From Cephalopachus bancanus (lineage: Eukaryota; Chordata; Mammalia; Primates; Tarsiidae), in the NCBI GenBank assembly GCA_027257055.1, contig JAPVLO010000055.1:7649501-7713500 (forward strand): a stretch of 64,000 nt of DNA. Direction: 5' to 3'. Below the pieces are notes generated by a model, which was given only the letters and a program-made list of their open reading frames with translations, made no database searches and was not told the DNA's origin. Positions 11,485 to 23,181 of the stretch are shown here, in pieces (positions within the stretch are counted from its first letter, which is position 1; each line of letters starts with the position of its first letter). The translations under genes and the position numbers were made by a program.

Positions 11485-11640
11485 AGATTGGTGTTTCCCA
11501 AAATGTGGATTTAAAATCTACATCAGAATCACTAGATTTTTTATCCCCTTCCCCTCCCCAAGATTTCCTGGCTCACCCCAGGATTCAACATATCTGGAGT
11601 GGGTCTCAGAAATATGCATTTTTAATTAGGACTGATTTTT
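11485..11640 (+). mobile_element. hAT-type DNA transposon remnant (MER5/MER20-like)
   Basis: GGTGTTTCCCAAAATGTGGA, then ACATCAGAATCACTAG, a CCCC-rich centre, CAACATATCTGGAGTGGGTC, and AGAAATATGCATTTTTAA follows the layout of non-autonomous hAT-Charlie elements (ggttctcaaac, cagaatcacc, ggtctggggtgggg, atttgcattt). The left inverted end is partly readable and the right end is lost. No transposase. Confidence 0.72.
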
Positions 11641-12084
11641 TTTCCACTGATTTACCTCTCTCACATTGTAGAACTCTTTAAAATTCTATGCCCAGTAGGG
11701 AAGACCATTCACAGTGAGGGAAATGGGCCTTGAAAAAGCTCACCACATGAAACTGATTATGGGCGAGGGCAGTTGTATTGAACTGAGAGGTTTGCCAAAG
11801 AGTCATGGACACGCACCTTGGCAGTGAGAGGCTCTAATGGGAACAGCTCACTGAATTTTCATGCTTTGTCAGCATGCTGAATGGGAGTAGGGAAGGTGGG
11901 GGGGGGAGTGTAAACCAGAATTCACTTTTCGCCACACAGGAAAAAGCTGTGCCATAGAAACGGAATGAGTACAGAGTTCAGCAACAGGAAGATATTGGGA
12001 GCACAACTGCTTCTGGACTCTGAAAGATGAGCCTGATCTTTCTAGTATGTAAACAAGCATCTAACAATCAAACAAACTAAAAAC

Positions 12085-12320
12085 ATTTTTTTTTTACCTT
12101 TACAATAAAGAGGTCTGTAAAGAGCCACACAGTGAATAGTTTGGGCTTTGCGGGCCACATTGTCTGTGTCTCAACCACTCAATTGCACCTTGAAAGCAGT
12201 CACAGACAATATATAGATTAATGAGGGTGGCTTTGTCCCAATAAACTTTGTCTTATTATTTACAAAAACAGGCAGTGGGCCAGTTTGACTCATGGGCTAA
12301 AGTTTGCTGATTCTGAATAT
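12085..12320 (+). mobile_element. Non-autonomous hAT-Charlie-type element
   Basis: GTCTGTAAAGAGCCACACAG, GGCTTTGCGGGCCACATTG, AAAGCAGTCACAGACAATAT, CCAATAAACTTTGTC, TTTACAAAAACAGGCAGTGG and CTAAAGTTTGCTGATTCTG match the widespread mammalian short hAT element whose ends read CAGGGGTCGGCAAACT. This copy is the reverse of that form and nearly complete. I do not remember the Repbase name with certainty. Confidence 0.8.
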
Positions 12321-13456
12321 AGAGTGTTACTATCCTAAGCTTTTATAGAATATGTTTGCGGCTTATTTAGCAAAAACTTTGTATTTTATGATTTTACATG
12401 TGAACCCCCTATTTTTTCTTAGAAATAAATGACAGGATGTGTTAATTCATGTCATAAATAGAGCATGCACTCTCCTATTGGGTATTTTCCTTTCTTTCCT
12501 TATTGTCTTAAACTATGTGAACATCTGTACAAATAAATTTTATTTATAAATAATTAACATCAGCCTTTTAATTTAAATCAACTTAATACACACAAAAATG
12601 TATTATGCATGCCTAGTTTTACCAATTTTACCAGCATTTCCCCAGACTTTTTATGCAGGAACATAGCCACCTTCAAGTCCTTCTGGTCTAGTCTTTTCTG
12701 GGTGAGGGGTGCCTGTCATGTGATACTGCTCATGTACAATTCCATTGTACAATTGAATGGGAGCTCCCCTCCTCTTCTACTCTGATGTTGTCTGCTGGGT
12801 TCCATATGGTTGGCTACTGCTAATTCTTCTTTATTCCTTTGCTTGAGAAGGACGTGACTCGCTCTTCTGGGCACAAAGTCCACAGCTGTTGGGAACCGCC
12901 ATGCCTGCTGGATAACTACACTTCCCTCAATGTAAGTTTTCCTTCTTCTGAGTTCCTTTATTGTCACTTTGGTTGGCACAGGCAGAAGAGCTACATATTG
13001 TCTCAGGTCAAGGAAAGAGGATACTCTCAGTTTTTGTTACAATCTTCCGTAATCAACGGAACTCTATACTATGTCTAGATATTTCCAATAGTTTTAGTAA
13101 AAGCATCTTTGGATTTTTTTGCTCATAGAACTCACTTTCTTTCTGTGAAAACAAAACCTGAAAAAACATTTGGAACCAAAGCAAAAACTATTTAGAGACA
13201 TTTTGACCAGACCTATGCATGTGGGGTAAGGTTTGCGTACTCCACTCTCATTTCTCTAGGGAAGGATTCTCACCTACAAGTCTCCTTGGCTTCTCTACAA
13301 ACAGGCATGTGGTGCCCACTGCAGATGAGGACAAATTTCAAGATTCAGTTTAACCAGTCATTAGTTCTTACAGAAACACTCACCTTGTCTAAGGTGTGGC
13401 TCTTTTTTCTCAGCATTTGCATTTTGGACAAGGGAGTTTTTTTATTTGCCTTTTAC
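12321..13456. other. Unassigned non-coding DNA
   Basis: No repeat family recognised. Opposing open frames at 12716-12979 (minus) and 12839-13078 (plus) overlap each other and lack domains. Confidence 0.45.
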
Positions 13457-13470
13457 ACATTGGTGTTCCC
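13457..13470. repeat. Left target-site duplication of the L1 at 13471
   Basis: ACATTGGTGTTCCC, identical over 14 bases to 14110-14123 on the far side of the L1 tail. It is preceded by a TTTTAC context typical of L1 endonuclease cleavage. Confidence 0.95.
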
Positions 13471-14109
13471 CACTTCTACACTGTTGGTGGGAGTGTAAAC
13501 TAGGACAGCCTCTCTGGAAATCAGTGTGGTAATTCCTAAAAGTTCTAAAAATTGACCTTCCATATGACCCCGCAATCTCCTTACTGGGAATATACCTGGA
13601 AGAGCTAAAATCACTCTATAAAAGAGATACCTGCACACGTATATTTATGGCAGCCTTGTTCACAATAGCAAGAACATGGAACCAACCGTGCTGCCCATCG
13701 AAAGAGGACTGAATTAAAAAAATGTATTGCATATACACAATGGAATATTATGCAGCCATAAAGAAGAACAAAATCATGAACTTTGCAGCAACCTAGATGG
13801 AATTAGAGTCTGTAATACTGAGTGATCTTTCACAGAAACAGAGAACTGAGTATTACATGTTCTCACTCATAAGTGGACCATAAACAACTACCATAATACT
13901 GTAAGAAGAGGATTGAGAGTGGCAGGAAATGGTGGGGGGAGGGGGGCGGGGAGGTGGGAGTGACAGTACTCGAAATCTGCCTGGAGGGCACACCTCATCA
14001 ACAAGGGTACCTGCGCGATGAATATTTGTGTACCTAACCCTGAATTGTACCCCACAACTTTAAAATAAAAAATTTAAAAGTTAAAAAAATAATAAAAATA
14101 AATAAACAA
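13471..14109 (+). mobile_element. L1 3' end, 5'-truncated
   Basis: Starts inside the end of ORF2 at ACTTCTACACTGTTGGTGG. It continues through ACCTTCCATATGACCCCGCA, GCAAGAACATGGAACCAACC, GGAATATTATGCAGCCATAA and a 3' UTR with a strongly G-rich tract (13931-13957), then the end TACCTAACCCTGAATTGTAC and an A-rich tail with AATAAA units. The perfect 14 bp duplication shows an ordinary truncated, fairly young retrotransposition. It codes for nothing intact. Confidence 0.95.
13931..13957 (+). other. G-quadruplex-prone tract in L1 3' UTR
   Basis: Four or more G runs of three to six bases with one- or two-base loops (GGTGGGGGGAGGGGGG, then CGGGGAGGTGGG). G-rich polypurine tracts are an established feature of L1 3' UTRs. 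Folding is inferred from composition. Confidence 0.8.
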
Positions 14110-14123
14110 ACATTGGTGTTCCC

Positions 14124-15164
14124 AAGGCTCAAACCTAGGCCCTCTCTGCTTTTCACTCTCTACTCTTTCATGATCCTATCCTTCCCAAATACTTCAGTGG
14201 GAATAAATGGTCAGATGGCTTCTAGACTGACATTTCCAGCATGATCTTTCTTCTGGAATCTGAATGAAGAGGCTCCTAAACTGTATCTCCAATTCAAAAA
14301 TATGAAGATGCTTCAGATTCATCAGGGGTTCCCATTCTTTCCTTGTCCTCTTCTCATGTCCCCTATTATAAATGACACCACAGTGAGAGCCGGAGGCCAA
14401 GGAGACAGTCACGTACTTCTTCCCTTTACCTCACCCCACACATACAATCATGTACGATATCCTGTAGATCTTTCCTTCTACACATCTTCCTAGTTGAGTT
14501 GCCTTTCTTATGCATAAAAGGGAAAAATAAAACTGTTCTTTTATTAGAAACATATACATAGTCATTACTGAACCGTAGAGAGTATTTAAAAAATAACGGA
14601 TGTACATTCCAGCTTCTCGAGCAATTACTCTGACTCCCCAGAATTACCCCTGTTGGCTCTGTTTTTATAAAAGTTCATTGGAATGCAAATGTGTATTTCC
14701 ATATACTTATCTATAAATTGACCCTAGCAACCAATTCAACTATAGCTCCATGGCTAACTAGATTGTCCTAAAAAAATATTTTAAATTGAATGTAGTGCTC
14801 CCAACAGACATGAGAGTAACAGCACCAGAGGGGCCTAAAATGAAGCCCTGTGGTCAAGATTGTCTTTTGAGAATAATTTCAATTTTGGCTAGAAAAGATA
14901 AGCAATTTTTATCTAGTTTACTTTTTAGTTCTGGGATTTAAGTGCCATAAGGCAAATGGACACTCCATGCTGAACTGTGTAATGCTACAATTTTTAAGGT
15001 TTTGTTGATTGGAGAATGTAGCAGAGAAGTCATCCACTATACTTCAACCAAAAATGAACATATTCATAGTCTCCACATGTGACCAAATCTGGCCCACCCA
15101 GGCTTTGGTCAGGATCTCAGTTTCCAAAAGAAGTTTCAGTAAATGCCTCTCACTCCACCACTCC
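14124..15164. other. Unassigned non-coding DNA
   Basis: About 1 kb without a repeat, exon or RNA gene that I recognise. Short opposing frames at 14194-14493 are not convincing. Confidence 0.45.
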
Positions 15165-15452
15165 CTGAGCTTTCATCCATCCTTAGAATAATTTTCCAAA
15201 TTGCCATGCCTCTGCTTAGAACCCTTCAGTATCTTCCCCTTGTACTCAGTGGGAAGACCAAGCTCCCTAGACCTCAGGCAGGCATATGAAGCCCTGTCCT
15301 GTCTGCTAAGGGCACCCTCACCTAGAACTTGAGCTCCAGGTGGGTCCATGGCTGGGGATATGCCTAACACCGCTGAACAACCTCTGATGCTTTCTTAGCC
15401 TAAACCCCTTTCATTGACGTCTTTTATCTGGGAACAGCATAGTCTTTCTTCA
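15165..15452 (+). mobile_element. L2 LINE fragment
   Basis: ATGCCTCTGCTTAGAACCCT, TCAGTATCTTCCCCTTGTAC, AGACCAAGCTCCCTAGACCT and ATGAAGCCCTGTCCT correspond to the L2 3' region (ctcaaaaaccttcagtggct, aagtccaagctccttag, ttcaaggccct). A piece with CATTGACGTCTTTTATCTGG follows. An ancient, decayed element. Confidence 0.65.
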
Positions 15453-15829
15453 AGTTCAAATATTTGCATAGTTGAAAAAAGTGGGTTATAAAACTTTACA
15501 GAGTTTATAAATTTTTGTTATTGTTAAAAAAACTTAGACACACTGTAGGTGAATTGTGTGAATTTTAACAGAATTGTTAAAATTCTGCAAGTATATGTAA
15601 TAAAATTAGGAGGGATTTTTCAAATGATTTTCCTTTCCATTTTTTTAATATGTTTTCTGCAATGAGTGCATGCTACTTATATGATACAATCTGAAGGCTC
15701 AGCTTGGGTATTTGAACCATGTGAGAGGCCATTCCCTTCTTAATTTCACCTGCTCTCAGTTTTGATTTTGTACACTTTCTCTAAACTCCTCAACATACTC
15801 TGAGTTCATCCTCTTTCAGCAACTGTTTT

Positions 15830-15972
15830 TATTCTCAATGGTCTGTCCATAGTCTGCCTTACTGGCAGGATCACACATCCATGGGAAGGTAGGGACTTGC
15901 TTGCCTTCCCTGCCAGAACCCCTGCATCTAGCACAGTGCCTGGCTTGGAGCTCAGTAAATGTTGAATGAAGA
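15830..15972 (+). mobile_element. L2 LINE 3' terminus
   Basis: GGTAGGGACTTGC, CTGCATCTAGCACAGTGCCT, GGCTTGGAGCTCAGTAAATG and TTGAATGAA are the standard L2 3' end. With the fragment at 15165 it probably represents one broken L2 copy. Confidence 0.78.
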
Positions 15973-16740
15973 ATCTGCATGTAAGTGCAAAACCTACAGA
16001 GAAGTGCCATCTTACACGAGTGCCTTTTCTGCTCATCACCTGGGTGGGTGGGCACAGGGAAGTGTTCCTGGGCCTCACTCAGACTGCTTCTACCCAGACA
16101 AGAAATCATTGCCATCACTGTCTCTAGCACAAACACGCTGGCACGCTCAGCATGAAAGTCATAAGGAAAATTTAAGTAATAGTTGAGCGTGGATAGATCT
16201 TATGCATATTCATGATCCGAGGGTCTTAGCAGCCAAACTAGGCACAGAATTACAGCAATTATCTGAATAATTTGCAAGCACACAAAGCCCACCCTAAGCA
16301 AAATTGTTGAGGAGGCTGGAAGTTGACTGTCCCTCTGTCTGGCACTGCCCTGCTTCCTTTCAGTGTGCCCTGTGGGGTGCATGCTCTCTCCCACCCAGGG
16401 AGTCTTGGTGCCAATTCCTTCCAACCAACTCTCCTCCCACCCACCCTTGTGACAGGTCTCACATGATTTGAGTACCTTCCCCCAAACTTAACCATTTCCA
16501 TTCCTCCAGAGCTTAACTACTTAACTAGCTACCTTGCCACCAAATCCTAATAGACTAGCCGTATGAAGGTATAAATACGTCTTGCTTTTCTATTTCAATA
16601 TCTGTTGTAGATATTTAACCTTATTTAAAGGTCTTTTGCTATAAGATTCCTTAACTCAACACCAGGAACAAGATGTTATAAATAGATTTGGTAAATAATT
16701 AAATAGATGCTGAAGGGTGCTAAGAGCTTGATGATGAACT
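15973..16740. other. Unassigned non-coding DNA
   Basis: Open frames overlap on both strands (15806-16501) with no domain. Slightly G+C-richer between 16300 and 16480. No repeat recognised. Confidence 0.45.
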
Positions 16741-17178
16741 TCAGCATCACAGAACCTTAAAGCAGGAAGGAATTTTATAGGCCATTTAGTTTGGTGTCCC
16801 CCACATTGCATTTTACATGAAGTTAATAAATGACTAAGTAATAAATGATTCTGTGACTGAAAAAAAAGCATATGAGAGGTTAAAATTTTTATGGAAAGAT
16901 TATCAGAATCTTTATTATGATATTGTGAATTTCTAAAAGGTGGATATAAGTGTTAATCACTTCCTAATTTTGTGTACATAAATTCTATGTCACAAAATAA
17001 TTATTACAATCTTAAAGGTCTCCTATTCTAGAAGCCTACTTGGAAAATGCTAATTCATCCAAACCTTTATAATTCAGGTGATGAAGCACACAAGAATAGG
17101 GAAATATTTGCTCAAGGTGATACACTTGGGAGAGAGTTTAGACTTGAACCCTAGTATCCTGGCTTTTTCTCAGGTAGA
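16741..17178 (+). repeat. MIR-class SINE fragments
   Basis: Two weak matches. At 16745-16830, CACAGAACCTTAAAGCAGGA and GGCCATTTAGTTTGGTG resemble an older MIR-class element (agaaccttagagctggaagg, catctagtcca). At 17060-17175, ATTTGCTCAAGGTGATACAC, TTTAGACTTGAACCCTAG and TCCTGGCTTTTTCTCAGG resemble a MIR 3' half. Confidence 0.55.
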
Positions 17179-17730
17179 CTTTCTATGACTTCATCCAGAC
17201 ACATTTCCCTTTAATTTGTTTTATTTTTAACAGTAGATTTTAAAGTCACAATTTAAACTGAATATTTGTGACAGAAAGTATTGTATGCCCAAATTCATTC
17301 TCTTCTGCTTACATGGCAAAATATTTTTCCTCTGGGAACATCATCACCCTTTCTGAGCTTGTCTCACTGTTAGATATGGTTTTATGTATAAATAACAACC
17401 AATGAAATGAGCATGAAAGTAACATGTGTGATTTTGGGGTCACTTCCTTAAAGATAAAAAGTATGTCTTTTCCTTCCCTTGTCCTTCTGAATATATCCCA
17501 GAATAAGGATCTGGTGCTGATAACTAAATTCAAAATGGGGCACCTCTGTTGGCAACACAGAGCAACAGAAAAGAAAAAGAAGCCAGTGTCCCAACAGTTT
17601 GTATGCATTGACTAATTCTGGCTGACTTTAGAAAAATTGCATACAAGAGAGATGAATTTATGTTAAATTTAGCCGTGCACAGGTAAAACAATGAAAACAA
17701 AAACAAAACAACAACAACAAAAAAAAAACA
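17179..17730. other. Unassigned DNA ending in an A-rich CAA tract
   Basis: No gene seen. Bases 17689-17730 are A-rich with CAA and AAAC units directly 5' of an Alu, probably a pre-existing A-rich target or the tail of a lost retrocopy. Confidence 0.45.
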
Positions 17731-18019
17731 GAGGTCTGGTACAGTGGCTAGCGCCTATATTCCCAGCACTTTAGGAGGCCGAGGTGAGAATATTGCTAAG
17801 CCCAATGGCCTTGAGACTAGTCCAGGCAACTTGGCATTTCCTCATCTCTACAATAAATCAAAAAATTAGCTGGGCATGGTGGCGCGTGCCTATAGTTCTA
17901 GCTACTTGGTAGGCTGAGGCAGAGGGATCTCCTAAGCCCAGCAGATAGGGACTGCAGTGGCTGTGAGTGTGCCACAGCACTCCAGCCTGAATGACAGAGT
18001 GAGACTCCATCTAAAAAAA
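17731..18019 (+). mobile_element. Alu SINE, full length, older type
   Basis: GAGGTCTGGTACAGTGGCTA, CCCAGCACTTTAGGAGGCCG, CTCTACAATAAATCAAAAAA, TTAGCTGGGCATGGTGGCGC, ACTCCAGCCTGAATGACAGA and a short A tail. Many CpG positions have decayed and no clean target duplication is seen, so it is older than the copies at 34275, 39993 and 43811. Confidence 0.93.
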
Positions 18020-18227
18020 AGGGGGAGAGTTTCAATGACATCTGTTGTTTCAGATGGTCTTATGACGGTCATTATTTAGTTATAAGAAATTGGGTGGGCA
18101 GAATTCGGAGACAATTCCATAAGAGAAGCAATGTGAAGGCTCAGAAACTTCAGTTAATATGGCAACAACTTTGACTAGGATTACTTACACAAGGAAATTA
18201 CCATAAGGAAACTTCCAGAAGTATACA

Positions 18228-18690
18228 ACTGTGAGTTGAATTGTGCCCCTCCCTGCCCAAAAAATGTATATATTGAAGTACTAATCTCCAGTGTCTCAGA
18301 ATGTGACCTTATTAAGAAATAGGCTTATTGTGGATAAAATCAGTTAAGATGAGGTCACAGTGAAGTAGAACAGGCCCCTTATTCCACATGACTTGATGTC
18401 CTTATAACAGGCTGTGTGGGAGTCGGGAATATAGACACGGACACATATAGGCAGAGAATGCCATGAGAAGATTGAAGTTATGCTGTCACAGTCAAGGAAC
18501 AGCCAGAAGCTAGGAGACAGACCTAGAGCAGCTCCTTCCCTAATGCCTTCTGAGAGAGCACGGCTTTGCTGACACCTCCATCTCAGACTTCCGGCCTGCA
18601 GAATGTACGACAAAAAAATATCTGTTGTTTTAAAACACCAAGTTCATGGTAGCTTGTTATAGCAGCTCTAAAAAACGTATACACTACTAA
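18228..18690 (+). mobile_element. MLT1-type LTR (ERVL-MaLR)
   Basis: Sense MLT1 layout: GAGTTGAATTGTGCCCC, GTCTCAGAATGTGACCTTAT, AAGATGAGGTCACAG, CTTATAACAGG, ACACGGACACATATAGGCAG, GAAGCTAGGAGACAG, ACTTCCGGCCTGCAGAATG, a TCTGTTGTTTTAAA end region and TTGTTATAGCAGCTCTAAAA. About 460 bp, near complete, without internal sequence, so a solo LTR. Confidence 0.85.
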
Positions 18691-19615
18691 GTTTTTTAGG
18701 AAATCATATTTTTAAAAAATTATTGCTCAACTGTTAAAAGTCTGTGTTTGACTTTCATGTCACCTCTGACCTGTTGCGCTACACCAGTAGATAGGGAATA
18801 CTGTGCAGCTCCTCAGCAGACACTTTCTTCAGTGAGGGTATAACAGAGCACCTTCTCTCTCCTCGAGGGAATAGCTTGAGCAACAGAGGATGATGGACAC
18901 ATCAGCTCCTTCCAGAGAAGTCCCAGCACCTATCAGATGAATTCACTAAAGAGCTTCCATCACTGTCAGACCAGGGAATGTTTTAAAAGAGTGTCTCAGC
19001 ACAATCTGATTATTGCTATGCAAAGTGAATTATGTGTGTTTCTCAAACTTTTCTTTTTTAAATGATACTTTTTTGTGACTATCACCTTTCTCATGTTCAA
19101 GGTACACACTGGGTGTGAACAGTAGAGAACTTGGAGTTTAGTGTGTTGCTGCTGAGTTATGAGAAGGAACATTCAAACCGGAGACCAAGGTTTTTCCATT
19201 ACCCAAAGATCTAGATTAAATAACGGAGTAACTTGGAGAGAATGAGTATGCTTTATGTGGAAGGAGGGTAGATGTAGACATTTGGATGGCTAAAGGAATA
19301 GACTGTAGTAGACACTTCAAATTGTCTCTCAAAAATCTATCCAGCTAAATAACAGATTCCATTTAAGAGATAGAAATGACTTTGTAATTTAATTCTGGAA
19401 ATGGGACATATGCAGAATAAATATATGCAACTTTCAGATCTTTTCTTACTTTTTGGCTTTTACCATCTCATTCACTGCTTTGTGAATGTGCTGAAGAAAC
19501 GCTGGAGTGGTCACCTTAACCATTAAGTAGAAATCATGTATTGAGGCTGACAGATCAATGCAAAACAAAAGAGAGCCTAGACGGGAAGGTCCCATTCCAA
19601 AGCAACAGTCCAGAG
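18691..19615. other. Unassigned non-coding DNA
   Basis: Nothing recognised in about 0.9 kb. Stop codons are dense in all frames. Confidence 0.45.
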
Positions 19616-19722
19616 AAGAAAAGATGATGTTGAGTGGCTCACAGAGGTTGAGCTGATTGTTCAAGGTCAACTAAAAGATGGAAACCTGGAGTTTGGTCCT
19701 AGTTCTCTTATTGATTAATTGA
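19616..19722 (+). repeat. MIR fragment
   Basis: GTGGCTCACAGAGGTTGAGC, TGTTCAAGGTCAACTAAAAG and CCTGGAGTTTGGTCCTAG fit the MIR 3' half (cagagaggttaag, aaggtcacacag, ggatttgaaccc). Confidence 0.6.
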
Positions 19723-22264
19723 TTATCTTCCCACCATACAAAGCAGCTACCTCAATGCAAAAGTTACCCAAAAAATACATGCTAAAAGTACATTTAAATG
19801 TGGATACTCACTTTTAAGACTAATGATTTTTTGAGAGAAAATATAGATAGTAACGACTGCCTAGTGTTTTCTTTTTAATATATATGGAATTCATATACAT
19901 AAATATAGAAAACTGATTTTTCCATTAGGTAAATATTCATAGAAAATAAAAATACTCCAGTAAGTAATTAACAAAGAAAAAATACAAATGACCCATAAAC
20001 CTATGAAATATATAAAAATGTATACATACAAAAATATCAATTTTATGGCTATTTATATTGATAAATAAATCAAAAATCGTCTAAATGTCATAAAAGTGAT
20101 GTAATGATTAAGGCAACTCTGATTCATAGATACCGAAACAATATCCAATAAAGATACTATAAGGACAAAAAAGAATGGTTTATTTTACACTTTAAAATGA
20201 AGAAGCTGAAATGCAATATGGGTTTAGTATGATATGAAATATTTAAAAATATAATGGAATGAAAGAACGAAAGGAAAACTCTCCAAATATGTTAGGTATC
20301 TTAATAGTGTTCTTACAAGAAGCTTTTATTTACACTAGTCTGTATTTTTCTACATTAGTTAGAGTAGTACATAATAAATTCCTAGATAGAAAAACAATGT
20401 TTAAATCTACCAATATGTCTAAATTCAAAGCAAAGAGAATGTCACCTTGACATCTGGAGCTTTCACAGTGTGTCTCTCACATGTTTCTCTCAGATCTGGA
20501 GCTACCTCTTCAGGACTTCTCTCCTTTGGTAATATGATCCTTACTCACCATGAACTATTTGTTCTTCCCTGCCTAAATTGTCTTACCTACTCCTGCACTG
20601 AGCAAACGACTTAAGGATTCAAGGTTGCTAAGAAAAAAGAGGTCATCCTTGTATACGGGTGGCATGCACCCTGGATCGTGCTCATGGTGCCGAAAGCATG
20701 GAGAAAGGACCAGTGGCTGTCAACAAACTGGCAGAGTCAGTTCTTGAGGCAATAAGTACAGAACCAGAACAGACAGAGTAACTTTAGGTATCCTGAAACG
20801 TAATGAGCATGAGGATGGTGTTGATGATGATGATGAAAGGGCTTGTATTATCTCACTATTCTTTAAATATCAATTTTCTAATATTTCATTTTGATTATAT
20901 TGTACAAATGTATTTGTCCACACAAATAGAAAATTAAAAAAATAAAAGAGGAAACATACAAACATCTGGTTCTTCACCACAGATACTTCGAGAAGCACTG
21001 TCATGGCCTATCCTTGTTGGCACAGAACAGCAAGTTCTTCTGATTAGATGACACTAGGCTCTGAGGATGCTACAGAGGAAAACACCAGCAGAGGAGGGAT
21101 GAGGAGACTGGCAGAAGATGCCTTCTCCAAGAGTCATCTAGTAGGAAAGGGAATTCTGAAAGGTGACTCCTGTGTATTCCAAAAATTCCATCCAGAATAA
21201 AAGTCCATCGTCGACTAAGGGGATTTTGTTTTTTGATGGCTTGTTCAATCATGTCTTTCTAAAATCACTCTCTGCCTTGCTGTAAAAGAGTGAAGAAGGA
21301 CCCAGATGTGCATGGAGATCAGATTACCCTTCTCAGCTCCTCAGCCCCCACACCACACACACACACCCATCCTCTGGAAAAATGATCCCGGATGCTGTTT
21401 GGAGGAAAACGCAAGAGCGATTTCATGTTTGTGTCCTTAGGGCCAGCTGAGTAGGTGTTTTCAATGCGTTTGTAGAAGAGCCTTGTGTTTTTATAAAAAC
21501 AAGAAGAACCACCACTCTCAACATGCCCTCCTCATTTCCCTTGCACTTTATAATGGCTCAGTGAAAACAGAAGTAGGATTATGTTGCCAAATTAAACTAA
21601 GAAAGTTTGTAAATTTGATCTTGATGAAGAAGAGGGAAAACGTTGTTACTTACAATGGAAACCTCTTCCACGTACTAAGATTGGAGTAATCACTGTATTT
21701 TGTCAGGGATTAGATGTGAAATCACATTATTTGCTGCTTTCAGAGCTTTGAAGCAGCTTAGCTCTTATTTTAATTATCTGCTCTTATTAATCAAGACATA
21801 TTATAATGCTTTCTGCACTTTTATTCTATCACTTTATTTAAAATGGGAAAAATTTTGTATCCTAGAAACTGTCTAGCAAAGGGTATACACTCCAGAAGAT
21901 ATACAAGTTGGGCATTAGTTGCTCTGATCTCCAGAAATACCAAAAAAAAAAAAAAAAAACTGTGCTCACAAAGAGATCCTTATAGCTGGTTCCTTCCATT
22001 CACCAGAGGATGAAGTTAATGAGCCCAAGGTCAGGGGATCAATCACCATATGAGCCACTTAAGTCTGGGCTGGAGCCAAGCTCTGTCCCCATAGCAAAAA
22101 GCTGTACCCTGTCATAGCCATCTTGTAAATGTCTGTCACCAGGCACAAATGGAACTAGAATAGAAAATGTGGATAGTTTCAAAGTTTCCAAACAACAACT
22201 ACAAATTATAAAATCATAACCGTCATCACCATACTTCCTCACAATTATAAAATGTGTTTGTGCA
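19723..22264. other. Unassigned A+T-rich DNA
   Basis: 2.5 kb, very A+T-rich from 19800 to 20450. A short GAT repeat (20824-20838), a CA run (21350-21365) and an A run (21942-21958) are the only simple repeats. Bases about 21710-21845 resemble a possible conserved element (see findings). No gene. Confidence 0.45.
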
Positions 22265-22412
22265 CGTCTTCATTCTCTTTCATATATTGTTTATCACATC
22301 AATCCTCTAAAAAGGTAAGCTATGTGCTATTCAATTTTAGAGATGAAGAAACTGAGACAAAAAATGTTACTCCAGTGGTAAGTGTCAGATTCAGAATTCC
22401 AGTCAAATGCTG
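22265..22412 (+). repeat. MIR SINE fragment
   Basis: TATTGTTTATCACATCAATCC, with landmarks ATCAATCCTCTAAAAAGGTA, TTTTAGAGATGAAGAAACTG, GAGACAAAAAATGTTACTCC, and GTGTCAGATTCAGAATTCC in MIR order. Confidence 0.7.
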
Positions 22413-22913
22413 ATGGGTACTGTTGAAAACTCAAAGTTTTAGCAACAAGAAAAAGATGGAATTTTTTGTGCCCTAAAAAAGCACTTTTCTCTTTTGTACA
22501 GTTTTATCAAAAGACAGGCGTATACTGCTATCACAGAAGTTAAGAGCAAAATAAAGTTGAAACATGTCATTTGGACCTCATGGAAATTGCTTCAGGCAGT
22601 CATTGATTGGGAGGGTTGCAGACATGGGCTTAGAGGAAATGTGGAGTTGCTGCTTTATCATGGGCACACAAGGACATGCTGGGACTGCTCTACCGAGCAT
22701 TACAGAAGAACCTCTGGGCCTGAGAGAAGGATCTGGAGAAGTTGTCAATGTTAGCTGCTTCTCCCTGGGTAGGTAATGAAAGTCCTATTTCTAATGTTCC
22801 AGCTATCTGAAAGCTGACTTTTAGACAAGATTTGTAGTGAAGATGTTTATTAAGGATCAACAACTGTGAGGAAAAAAGGGACAGAAGCAGAACTGCTTAA
22901 AAAATGGTCACAC

Positions 22914-23181
22914 TGGCTGGGCAAGGTGGCTCAAACCTGTAATTCCAGTACTTTGGGAGGCTGAGGTGAGGAAATTACCTGAGCTCACGAGTTCAAGAAC
23001 AGCCTGGACAAATTGGCGAGATCTCATCTCTACAATAAATCAAAAAATTAGCTGGGCATGGTAGCGCATACCTATAGTTCCAGCTGCTTGGAAGGCTGAG
23101 GCAGAAGGATCACCGGAGTCCAGCAGGTTGATGCTGGGGTGGCCGTGAGCATGCCACTGCACTCCAGCCTGGGCAACACAA
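22914..23181 (+). mobile_element. Alu SINE, no A tail
   Basis: CTGGCTGGGCAAGGTGGCTC, CAGTACTTTGGGAGGCTGAG, CTCTACAATAAATCAAAAAA, GCCACTGCACTCCAGCCTGG up to GCAACACAA. The final GAGTGAGACTCC block and poly(A) are absent; sequence then passes into an unrelated G+C-richer segment. Either the 3' end was deleted or later recombination replaced it. Confidence 0.9.
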
